Assembly: GCA_021158105.1 (NCBI GenBank)
Contig: JAGGVH010000031.1
Coordinates: 1-46,611, forward strand
Origin: Microcaldota archaeon
GTDB taxonomy: Archaea; Micrarchaeota; Micrarchaeia; Anstonellales; JAGGVH01
DNA: 46,611 bases
Direction of reading: 5' to 3'
In this document: one piece after another, positions 40,080 to 46,611 of the stretch
Position numbering within the stretch: the first letter of the stretch is position 1
How the letters are laid out: every line of letters starts with the position of its first letter
Position numbers and translations under genes: made by a program
The notes under the pieces: generated by a model
The model's input: the letters and a program-made list of their open reading frames with translations, nothing else
What the model was told of the DNA's origin: nothing
The model's database searches: none

Positions 40080-40679
40080 ATGGGGAAGGACAATTGGAGC
40101 AAGTTAAAAATATTTTTTATTATGTTACTGATCATCCTGATAGGAATAATCATCACCACTAAAATCTCAGAAAATGTTGAACTGAATAAAGAAAATAACC
40201 AGACAGTGCACAAAAACAACTCTTTATTGAACCAGACTATCAACAATCGTTACGAAACCACTGTGCCCACTAAACAAAATATAACTACCCAAAACACTAC
40301 CCAGAACCGATATAACATCACATTACTATACCTTTACACTGATCCGCACGACAGTGATTGTGGTTATTGTAAGCAGGGCAAGGATGAACTTGAACATTCA
40401 AACCTTGAAAATGAGTTTAATGGGTTGATCATTCAGACCATTGACATAAACAAAAACCAAACTATTAAGGATAAGTATGTGACTTCTGGAGAGGTTTTAG
40501 CAATACCTGCATACATAATACTGATGAACAATAAAACAATCAGCATAAATGGGTATGTGTCGATAGAAAATGTTGAGTTTATGATTTGTTTATATCTTGA
40601 AGATCGGCCCGATAAGTGTAATGAAAATGAGTATATGAAAAAGATTTATGAAATGAGCATAAACAAAAAGGAGGATTAA
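40080..40679 (+). CDS. membrane-anchored thioredoxin-like protein with CGYC motif (199 aa)
   Basis: A short basic tail, one membrane helix (about 9-28), a Ser/Thr/Asn-rich linker with five or more N-x-S/T sites (about 40-80), then a thioredoxin fold: LLYLYTDPHDSDCGYCKQG (Cys 94 and 97), a helix, and AIPAYIILMN with the cis-Pro at about 143. It would act as an extracellular thiol-disulfide oxidoreductase, which fits the many Cys-rich surface proteins in this window. The ATG at 40080 is supported by the TATA at 40052-40057. Its stop codon directly abuts the stop of the convergent wHTH gene. Confidence 0.82.
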   Translation: MGKDNWSKLKIFFIMLLIILIGIIITTKISENVELNKENNQTVHKNNSLLNQTINNRYETTVPTKQNITTQNTTQNRYNITLLYLYTDPHDSDCGYCKQGKDELEHSNLENEFNGLIIQTIDINKNQTIKDKYVTSGEVLAIPAYIILMNNKTISINGYVSIENVEFMICLYLEDRPDKCNENEYMKKIYEMSINKKED

Positions 40680-41408
40680 TCAGGCCAGATGATATTTGCC
40701 ATCTTTGAAATAAACCTCACCCTTGTTTCCCATTAATAGCAATATACTTTTGCATGCCAAAGTATTCATTTTCAAAGATGACGCAATCTCAGACAACGAC
40801 AAAGGTTTAGATTTCAGTATAAGACTAATCCTGGGCGCGTATGAATCATAAAAAGATTTTGAAACAATATAATAATTCTTATCTTTGAAATCTCTCACGC
40901 CGCTTAACAACCCGTTCTTGATCTCGTCTGCATACTTGAGACTGATTTTTGATGCTTCACCCTGTGTTGAAAGGATCAGGTAGTCGGGAAGTTCTTTGGT
41001 TTTTTGTTTTTTTTGTGAACTGTTATTCTTAGACTTCTCAGATTGCAGTATTGAAAATATCATGTTTGGGATTACATAAACAGGATCATTTTTATATTTG
41101 CCACGTGAATATATTGAGATTACACCCTTTTTTAATAAAGTTTTAAGGACTTTCTGTTCATCAGCCGAGAAAGTCGGTTCAATTTTCTTTAACTTCCTAT
41201 CCTCAAACTTTACAGACGATAACTTCTTAAGAACTTCTATCTCTTTAGAAGAAAAACCGACTATTGAAGAGAACAATGGAACAGTTAACACTCCATTGAA
41301 TATATAACCTTTAATCTTTGTAGTCTCATTAGGGTCCCAAAAATCTACAGGAAAAGAAATGAATACCCTGCCTTTTATTTTCTTAACATCCAATTCAATC
41401 TCTTTCAT
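40680..41408 (-). CDS. hypothetical protein with a C-terminal winged-helix-like domain (242 aa)
   Basis: No signal or membrane segment. The N-terminal half is mixed alpha/beta (VFISFPVDFWDP) and contains a helical DNA-binding-like segment (FSADEQKVLKTLLKKGVISIYSRG) that reads like a winged helix. The C-terminal 60 residues (KPLSLSEIASSLKMNTLACKSILL, then GEVYFKDGKYHL) look like another winged helix with a wing. A Lys/Ser-rich linker joins the halves. This suggests a transcription regulator or chromatin protein. GGTGAACAT precedes the ATG at 41408; the previous gene (AMMECR1) ends 21 bases upstream, so they are probably one unit. Confidence 0.6.
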   Translation of the reverse strand: MKEIELDVKKIKGRVFISFPVDFWDPNETTKIKGYIFNGVLTVPLFSSIVGFSSKEIEVLKKLSSVKFEDRKLKKIEPTFSADEQKVLKTLLKKGVISIYSRGKYKNDPVYVIPNMIFSILQSEKSKNNSSQKKQKTKELPDYLILSTQGEASKISLKYADEIKNGLLSGVRDFKDKNYYIVSKSFYDSYAPRISLILKSKPLSLSEIASSLKMNTLACKSILLLMGNKGEVYFKDGKYHLA

Positions 41409-41429
41409 ATGTTCACCAATCTTTATCAA

Positions 41430-42059
41430 TCATTGGATAAGTTTAACCCTTTTAACCTTTCCCTTGGGCTTAATCTCACCATAAACAAATGCACTGAACG
41501 ATTCTATGATTACTGTTGGGCTCATCCACATGTTTTTCGGTAGCCCTGCCTTTTGGCATAATGCTTCAAGATATTCCCTAACATTCCAATGATATTCTAC
41601 TGGGACCTGAGGAAGCAGAAGTCCTGAAACTGAACCGTAATGGATAAACAAGCCATGTTTGCCGATCTTGATCTTCTTAAGATAATCTTCGGGAGAATTA
41701 GCTTCAATCTTTTTTGGAGGGGTAAGGATTGACACTTCAACAGTCACATGACCCAACTCGTTCTTGTTAAGCTGAGGAAATCGCGGGTCGCTGAACGCTG
41801 CCGACAATGCGTTGTCTATGACTGCATCGCCCAAAGACATCACAGGTTTGGGATACCCAATGCACCCCCTTAATTCGTTGTCAGGGTATGTTTTAAGTGT
41901 AACGAACGCGCCCATCGGCTGCATCAGGCCCGGGTATTTTTCATAATCACACTTAACCTTTTCTCCAGTGTTAAAATATTCTTCTAACGTCTTTCGCGCT
42001 AATTTTACAAGGTAAACGCAATCCTTTTCAGTAAGGTTGTATTCTTTTAAAGAAGACAT
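41430..42059 (-). CDS. AMMECR1-domain protein (209 aa)
   Basis: Contains the family hallmark LRGCIGY at about residue 64, the QPMGAFVTL and AAFSDPRFPQL motifs, and SGLLLPQVPVEYHWNVREYLEALCQKAG. AMMECR1 (COG2078) is conserved across archaea and eukaryotes; its function is unknown, with LRGCIGY proposed as a possible catalytic or binding site. TTTAAA at 42083-42088 is 26.5 nt from the ATG at 42059, so it is leaderless. It heads a two-gene unit with the winged-helix-like protein. Confidence 0.92.
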   Translation of the reverse strand: MSSLKEYNLTEKDCVYLVKLARKTLEEYFNTGEKVKCDYEKYPGLMQPMGAFVTLKTYPDNELRGCIGYPKPVMSLGDAVIDNALSAAFSDPRFPQLNKNELGHVTVEVSILTPPKKIEANSPEDYLKKIKIGKHGLFIHYGSVSGLLLPQVPVEYHWNVREYLEALCQKAGLPKNMWMSPTVIIESFSAFVYGEIKPKGKVKRVKLIQ

Positions 42060-42082
42060 AGTATGATGAATACCTGTAATGT

Positions 42083-42088
42083 TTTAAA
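42083..42088 (-). promoter_or_regulatory. TATA box of the leaderless AMMECR1 gene
   Basis: TTTAAA within GTTTTAAAAAA, centred 26.5 nt before the ATG at 42059. Confidence 0.6.
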
Positions 42089-42184
42089 AAAGTATCGGTA
42101 GCTGAAAAGTAAAAATCAAAATGTGGCGAACTTAAAACAAAAAACATACATTTTAAAAACATATCCTTTAATAAATTATAACAT

Positions 42185-43330
42185 ATGGGGCACAAGTCAG
42201 CTGTAAAAGAAAACAATGCAAAAGACAAAAGCACAAAGAGAGATATGCAAAACCCGTTCTCGCCAGAAAATAAACGCCCATTGATAACTATGTTGGACAA
42301 AAACCCCAAAAAAATAATGGAAGAGTTGATACTTAAAGGGTTGAACCTTAGCAAAAGGCCACCGTTGACGATTGATGTTGCAGTGCAGGAATTTGGCGCA
42401 ATACTTGAGAGGGTGTCAACAAAACCTAAAAAGAGAAAGCATGGAGTCGCAATACTGAAAAGATGGAGGCAATTGTTGATAAGGTATCAGGAACTCATAA
42501 ATTTTATGGACAGAAACGGCGTATCACCAAAAAGCAGGATATATGTAATAACTGAAAACAAATACTTATTCATGCGGTCGCTGTACAGCGAAGCAATAAA
42601 CATACTAAACAGTCTGGGGAGTGTGAAGACTGCAGCACATAAAAAGATGGAATATTATGAAAAACTTAAAGAGCAAAGGATAGAGTACTATAATCCATTC
42701 AAAGAAATCATGGCAAAAAAATTTTCATTTGAAGAGTTTGCTAAAAAACTTACTGCATCTGTCACAATGACTGCAACAGTATGGAGCGCTGCACGTTCTG
42801 AAATAATCAATAAATTGTCAGATGTTTGGCAGGGTATGGGGAACGCAGCATACATACTACTCATTGCGGTTTTTATGGTGACATGGGAAGTGTCAAAAGT
42901 TTTGATAAGGGCGTACGGATGGAAAAAAACATTAAACATCCAAAAATGGTTCCTTAAAAATGTTGAAAAGATAGACAGGTGGGAGCAGGAAAAGGTTGAC
43001 CAGAAGATTGCACTTTACCGAGTTCATGTCATGGAGATGTGTGCAAAGTATGGTTTTTGGGAAGAACTTGCTACAGTAATAACCGAAGACAGTCCTAAAC
43101 AGTTCAGTAAAGCCGTAGAACAAAGGGACATGGCAACAGTACTCAAATATTTAAGGGATGCGCGGGCAAACATCCTAAACAGAAGCAGAAAACATAACAT
43201 TTTATTTGTGTTTTTTGACACACTCAAGAAGGCACTTAAAAGGAATAAGAAGATTGACACTGATGAGATTGCTGAGGACAGTTGGGACAAATCGCACGAG
43301 ATCGACGGAGTGATCGCAGTTGAAAGATAA
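42185..43330 (+). CDS. basic single-pass membrane protein (381 aa)
   Basis: Very basic and helical, with one clear hydrophobic helix (about 222-243, AAYILLIAVFMVTWEVSKVLI region) in the second half and a weaker amphipathic stretch before it. The N-terminal 40 residues are Lys-rich and polar. A Lys/Arg-rich surface and helical repeats (YRVHVMEMCAKYGFWEELA and similar) suggest contact with nucleic acid or acidic membranes. No family recognised. The start at 42185 is the only ATG that keeps the full frame; the candidate TATA elements upstream (TTTTAAAAAC near 42155) are about 30 nt away, slightly too far for a clean leaderless call. Convergent with the flavin reductase gene, one base apart. Confidence 0.6.
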   Translation: MGHKSAVKENNAKDKSTKRDMQNPFSPENKRPLITMLDKNPKKIMEELILKGLNLSKRPPLTIDVAVQEFGAILERVSTKPKKRKHGVAILKRWRQLLIRYQELINFMDRNGVSPKSRIYVITENKYLFMRSLYSEAINILNSLGSVKTAAHKKMEYYEKLKEQRIEYYNPFKEIMAKKFSFEEFAKKLTASVTMTATVWSAARSEIINKLSDVWQGMGNAAYILLIAVFMVTWEVSKVLIRAYGWKKTLNIQKWFLKNVEKIDRWEQEKVDQKIALYRVHVMEMCAKYGFWEELATVITEDSPKQFSKAVEQRDMATVLKYLRDARANILNRSRKHNILFVFFDTLKKALKRNKKIDTDEIAEDSWDKSHEIDGVIAVER

Positions 43331-43331
43331 A

Positions 43332-44033
43332 TCACCATGCCTCAGTAACAATGTTGGTTTTTTCAACACCGAAGGATAACAGGATATTTTCTATTGATTC
43401 AGAAAACCCTTTTGATCCGCAGATGAAATAAGCATTTTGTTTGAAATCAGTAACATATTTCTTTATCATTTCGCTGTCAATCCTTCTATGTTCGCCGGGA
43501 GCATCATTGTCACGGGTAAACACAAAAACAACTTTTATGTTTGGATTGTTGTCTGCGATTCCTTTTAATTCTTCATAGTTTATGTTTGAACTGCGCGTCC
43601 TGCACGAATGGAACAGTAATATCTTCCTATCATTATTGTTTAGAATGAGATGTCTTATATAACATATCATGGGTGTTATTCCTATGCCGCCGGCAAACAT
43701 GACAAGCGGTTTATCAGGTAGTGATGACAAGTCGTGGATGCCAAAAGGACCGTCAACACCTAAAATGTCACCCTCTTTACATTCCCATAACTTATGAGTG
43801 AACACTCCCTGAAGTTTGATTTCCAGCCTGAGCATGGGATATTCTTCTGGCGGGGATGCTATTGAATATGCCCTTGTAACGTCCCATAACTTATCATTGC
43901 CAGCATCTTCAAACAGGTAAAGAGTAACAAACTGGCCACAGAAATGTTTGTCAATGCCTTGCTCCTTTGGGACAAGGATAAATTCTCGTATGTCATCCTG
44001 TTCTGTTATCTTTTTGATTATGTATTTATACAT
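43332..44033 (-). CDS. FNR-type flavin/NAD(P)H oxidoreductase (233 aa)
   Basis: Ferredoxin-reductase-like two-domain enzyme: RAYSIASPPEE binds FAD, GPFGIHDL follows, then FAGGIGITPMICYI of the NAD(P)-binding domain, LLFHSCRT, FVFTRDN, and CGSKGFSESIENIL near the C-terminus. No 2Fe-2S ferredoxin domain or other fusion is present, so it would pass electrons between NAD(P)H and an unknown soluble partner. The chosen ATG at 44033 follows GGTGTGCGTG; in-frame ATGs further upstream (to 44063) would add a poorly conserved extension. A TTAATATTTG element about 35 nt upstream could serve as the box. Confidence 0.85.
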   Translation of the reverse strand: MYKYIIKKITEQDDIREFILVPKEQGIDKHFCGQFVTLYLFEDAGNDKLWDVTRAYSIASPPEEYPMLRLEIKLQGVFTHKLWECKEGDILGVDGPFGIHDLSSLPDKPLVMFAGGIGITPMICYIRHLILNNNDRKILLFHSCRTRSSNINYEELKGIADNNPNIKVVFVFTRDNDAPGEHRRIDSEMIKKYVTDFKQNAYFICGSKGFSESIENILLSFGVEKTNIVTEAW

Positions 44034-44155
44034 CACGCACACCAATCTAAACATACACTGCAAATATTAAGGTCTTAAGTTGTATTTTTAAACCTTTTTG
44101 ACGCGCCCATTGAATTAAAAACATGATATGAAAATTGGCTTAAATATATGTTCAC

Positions 44156-45529
44156 CTATCTTTGAGTAATTTCAACTTTATAATTCTTAATCATATATTT
44201 TACATCACTATCATTCTTAAAGTCTGATAATATTTTATTTCCAGTTTTAACATCATTACACTTCTCGAGAGACTTAACCATGTCTTTAAACTTGTTAAGT
44301 GCACTGTTGCGTATGGGTTTGTCATTTTCTGAGTTACCGTATGCAGAATTCTTAAACACTGCTTCCATTAACAGTAATGCGTCCATCATATCTTTGTAAA
44401 ATGCCTTTTCATTTGCACTGATTTTTGGATTGTTCATTTTACGTTTATAATACAAATAACCGTCAGTGCCTTTAAAATCCCAGTCAACAGTATACCATTT
44501 CCCTGTTACATAAGACAAAATTGATGGTGATCCCGAGTCTAATATTGATCTGATTCGAGAATTTACAGTATAGTCTGTTTCCTTTTTCTGTTTAGGTTTG
44601 TTTTCGTTAGGTTTAATCAGATATGTGTAAACTGTTTTATCATTATACTTCTCAGAATATTCTTCAAACATCTTCTTAAGTTCTGGCTTATGTTTTTTAT
44701 CAAGCAAATCCCAAAAAAACGCAAACTTTTTAGAAAGTTCTTTATCTTTTGAAACGATAACACTGCCAGACCTGTGTTCACATGACATTAGAAGTTCAAT
44801 AGGGGCATTGGCCTGGATCAGTTGAGTTTTTGAATACCTCTGTGATAACCAATCGACTGCCATTCTGCCAACCTTGACATAAACATCACTTGTGAAGTTG
44901 ACTGGTGCACCTTTATACTTATTCTTACCCATAATATAATTATAAATAGCACTATAATCTTTAATTTCCATCCAATACTCGACCGCCTTCTTACCATATT
45001 CTGTTGAAAGTTCTGATACTGCAATGAGTGCACATGTCTCTGCAATTCTTCCAGTTGCTGTAATGTATGAACTTTTATTATTATATCTTCTTGCTTCTTT
45101 CCTGGCAGTTTCATAAAGTTTAATTTTTTCCTTATTATTTTTTTCATTATCTGCTTGTGAGATGTAACTTGAGATATATAATTTTATTATTGCACTTTTT
45201 GGGGCAATACTTTTTGCAGGAGAATAATTTTCAATAGCAAGGTTGTACAACGCCCTTTCAGTATCATAATCAGTTGCAATGTTGCCCAACTTTACAGCAT
45301 ACTCTACCAATTGACTCTTCTGCTGTTTGGTCAATTTCATTTTAAATGCTTTTTTTAATAAAGACAATCCTTTCTTAGTGTTTGATTTAACTCTTATGTT
45401 GTTCAATAATGCATTCATCCTATTTTGGGGGATAGTATATTTTGAATATTTGCCAAGCTGTTGAATTATTGTATCAAACTCATTCTTTGATTGCTTACTG
45501 TTTAAAACATCTTGAGTTTTATATGCCAT
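44156..45529 (-). CDS. large helical-repeat cytosolic protein (457 aa)
   Basis: No signal or membrane segment. Almost entirely helical and rich in Lys, Asn and Tyr; helix pairs such as NLAIENYSPAKSI, IKLYETARKEARRY and EYGKKAVEYWMEIKDYSAIYNYI have TPR-like spacing. A more varied segment at about 240-350 includes KWYTVDWDFKGTDGYLYY, a possible small beta domain. GGTGATAAGT precedes the ATG at 45529. It lies 10 bases after the exported protein gene 45540-46193, mirroring the exported-plus-helical pair at 34902-36369. No family recognised; a scaffold or partner-binding role is plausible. Confidence 0.55.
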   Translation of the reverse strand: MAYKTQDVLNSKQSKNEFDTIIQQLGKYSKYTIPQNRMNALLNNIRVKSNTKKGLSLLKKAFKMKLTKQQKSQLVEYAVKLGNIATDYDTERALYNLAIENYSPAKSIAPKSAIIKLYISSYISQADNEKNNKEKIKLYETARKEARRYNNKSSYITATGRIAETCALIAVSELSTEYGKKAVEYWMEIKDYSAIYNYIMGKNKYKGAPVNFTSDVYVKVGRMAVDWLSQRYSKTQLIQANAPIELLMSCEHRSGSVIVSKDKELSKKFAFFWDLLDKKHKPELKKMFEEYSEKYNDKTVYTYLIKPNENKPKQKKETDYTVNSRIRSILDSGSPSILSYVTGKWYTVDWDFKGTDGYLYYKRKMNNPKISANEKAFYKDMMDALLLMEAVFKNSAYGNSENDKPIRNSALNKFKDMVKSLEKCNDVKTGNKILSDFKNDSDVKYMIKNYKVEITQR

Positions 45530-45539
45530 ACTTATCACC

Positions 45540-46193
45540 TTAATCTTCTAAATATTCTTCATTTATTAGTGTATCACCTATTTCTTTTTTCAATTTTTCA
45601 TATGTTTCTGAAACGTATTTGAACATATTGCTGCTCATAATCAAATTCCGTAATTTTTTATCTTTAATAGGAAAATATCTTACAAAGACAATAATATCAG
45701 CGGACAATTGGTATGCGTTCCCATGGTCACCTTCTTCTATAAGTTTTCTAATCAAACTGGCCGCATCCCATAAGTATTTAACATCATATCTTGCAACATC
45801 CATGTAACCTTTACCTGCAAGATGATGCATATAATCACACACATCATTTTCACTGCTTCTTGCATAATAGATCGTCCAAAACAAGTCATCTGCTTCTTCA
45901 GGCGACATAATCTTTTTTACTGACTTTGAAACTGCCTGCACAGAATCAATCTTTGCAAACAATGAAGGGTCTTCGTTAAACTCAGCAATTTTTGGTTTTA
46001 CACTGTCAAAATGTTTTGGGTAGAATTGTCGTTGATATGTTTTCGCAACAGAATCAATACTTTTTTGATTATTGCCAGAAGTCTGTGCGCCTGCAATGCT
46101 TGCCGCAGTGATTGTACCAATCATCACACCAGTGCGCGCAATCTTGCCGAGCTTTTTAAGCTTAAGTTTTTTTGTGTCATTATCTTTTGCCAT
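45540..46193 (-). CDS. exported helical protein (217 aa)
   Basis: A Lys-rich N-terminal region of about 18 residues (MAKDNDTKKLKLKKLGK) is followed by a hydrophobic stretch ending AGAQTSG, probably a signal peptide with cleavage near residue 37. The mature part is helical and polar. GGTGATAAT precedes the ATG at 46193, and TTATAA at 46226-46231 is 35.5 nt away, so the leader would be only about 9 nt, starting at GGTGAT. It is the first gene of a pair with the helical protein 44156-45529, and resembles in layout the exported protein at 35797-36369. A cut-off exported gene on the other strand starts 151 bases upstream. Confidence 0.55.
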   Translation of the reverse strand: MAKDNDTKKLKLKKLGKIARTGVMIGTITAASIAGAQTSGNNQKSIDSVAKTYQRQFYPKHFDSVKPKIAEFNEDPSLFAKIDSVQAVSKSVKKIMSPEEADDLFWTIYYARSSENDVCDYMHHLAGKGYMDVARYDVKYLWDAASLIRKLIEEGDHGNAYQLSADIIVFVRYFPIKDKKLRNLIMSSNMFKYVSETYEKLKKEIGDTLINEEYLED

Positions 46194-46225
46194 ATTATCA
46201 CCATTATAATTGCGAATTTTGATGT

Positions 46226-46231
46226 TTATAA
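46226..46231 (-). promoter_or_regulatory. TATA box of the exported protein gene at 46193
   Basis: TTATAA in GTTTATAAATT, centred 35.5 nt before the ATG at 46193, giving a leader of about 9 nt that begins at GGTGAT. Confidence 0.55.
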
Positions 46232-46315
46232 ATTTATTTGCGCGAACTTACGTTAAAATGATTTTCAGTTGTCATCAAGATTTTCCAAGTTTGATCATGC
46301 GCCAACCGAAAAAGA

Positions 46316-46321
46316 TTTAAA
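46316..46321 (+). promoter_or_regulatory. TATA box of the cut-off exported protein gene
   Basis: TTTAAA centred 25.5 nt before the ATG at 46344. Confidence 0.5.
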
Positions 46322-46343
46322 CTTAAAAATGCATAAATTAAGC

Positions 46344-46611
46344 ATGAAAATGAACAATTTTCATGAAAATAAGGAAAATAAAAAGAAAATAAGTAAACTA
46401 TTACCTTGGGTCATAGGCGGAGTTATTGCATTATCACCCAATGTTGTTAAAGGACAAATGAAAACGTTTAATGATAAGTTACCGTTAATTGAAAATAAGA
46501 ACAAGATTGAAACTGTTCAAAAACTAAACAGGACCACTACTGATGATGAATATGAATGGAGGAAACTATGGTATATTGTTGATGTAGATGGATACCCTGT
46601 TGAATTTGATT
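46344..46611 (+). CDS. exported protein, cut by the window edge (first 89 residues)
   Basis: ATG at 46344 opens a frame without a stop to the window end. A polar, Lys/Asn-rich start of about 20 residues precedes a hydrophobic stretch (LLPWVIGGVIALSPNVV) that looks like a signal peptide or anchor, with KGQ after it; then a charged region with YEWRKLWYIV near the cut. The layout (basic leader, weak hydrophobic core, then GQ/AQ/TQ and a polar helical part) matches the exported proteins at 35797-36369 and 45540-46193, suggesting a family of such genes, though no convincing residue-by-residue match was seen. Leaderless from TTTAAA at 46316-46321. Confidence 0.55.
   Translation, partial: MKMNNFHENKENKKKISKLLPWVIGGVIALSPNVVKGQMKTFNDKLPLIENKNKIETVQKLNRTTTDDEYEWRKLWYIVDVDGYPVEFD

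Noticed and set aside
46258-46320. A 20-codon frame starting ATGATTTTC, about 29 nt from the TTATAA at 46226-46231
   Set aside because: Too short to judge, no ribosome site, and spacing from the box is slightly too long; could only be settled by expression data.
1-46611. CRISPR arrays, insertion sequences, rRNA genes
   Set aside because: No regular spaced repeats, no transposase motif and no rRNA-like stretch were found on reading both strands.

Overview
The window looks like a chromosomal segment of an archaeon, most likely a small-genome DPANN-type lineage; I cannot fix the phylum. Supporting genes are TFB, HerA, archaeal GGPP synthase, a geranylgeranyl-reductase-family protein, D-aminoacyl-tRNA deacylase (DtdA), endonuclease Q, the AMP phosphorylase / ribose-1,5-bisphosphate isomerase pair, class III (prepilin) signal peptides, a tRNA-Arg with BHB-type introns and no encoded CCA, and TATA-driven leaderless genes. 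The DNA is AT-rich, genes are packed with few gaps, and no transposase, phage gene, CRISPR array or rRNA was seen.

Layout. 1-3942 (minus): R15P isomerase and AMP phosphorylase of the archaeal nucleoside (pentose bisphosphate) pathway, followed by a transglutaminase-like exported protein, a half-size EamA membrane protein and a cut-off gene. 3995-4993 (plus): GGPP synthase, divergent from a single TATA box. 5017-12134 (minus): a type IV pilin-like cluster with five prepilin-like proteins, an anchored FN3/Ig-like protein and one inserted cytosolic gene. 12196-14016: GT3 glycogen synthase. 14024-17702 (minus): PLD-like nuclease, TFB, polytopic membrane protein, DtdA and a metallopeptidase. 17756-21221: unknown gene, an unlisted 32-aa acidic Trp-rich microprotein on the opposite strand, a TRAM protein, an NHL/helical surface protein and a two-TM coiled-coil protein. 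21242-24101 (minus): DUF192, cis-prenyltransferase, GGR-family reductase, PHP phosphoesterase. 24155-25222: GT4 glycosyltransferase. 25197-29774 (minus): a 1525-aa surface protein. 29836-34907: membrane PH-like protein, EndoQ, a lone pilin (minus), HerA, and a GalT-family protein. 34902-36369 (minus): exported plus helical-repeat gene pair. 36458-36728: tRNA-Arg(CCT) with two introns. 36763-46611: NDP kinase, two surface proteins sharing a domain, a thioredoxin-like protein, a winged-helix protein, AMMECR1, a membrane protein, a flavin reductase, a second exported/helical gene pair and a cut-off exported protein.

How they fit: lipid precursor and lipid modification genes (GGPPS, UppS, GGR), a carbohydrate set (GT3 synthase, GT4, GalT-like), nucleotide salvage (R15P isomerase, AMPpase, NDPK), DNA repair (EndoQ, HerA) and a large investment in envelope proteins. 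The most unusual items are the two-intron tRNA-Arg, whose anticodon-loop intron is about 158 nt, structured, and carries a duplicated 3' splice-site segment; a recurring divergent promoter design in which one TATA box sits about 26-28 nt from start codons on both strands; the acidic microprotein; and an unnamed four-Cys extracellular domain shared by adjacent genes. All functional calls are from motif reading without database searches.
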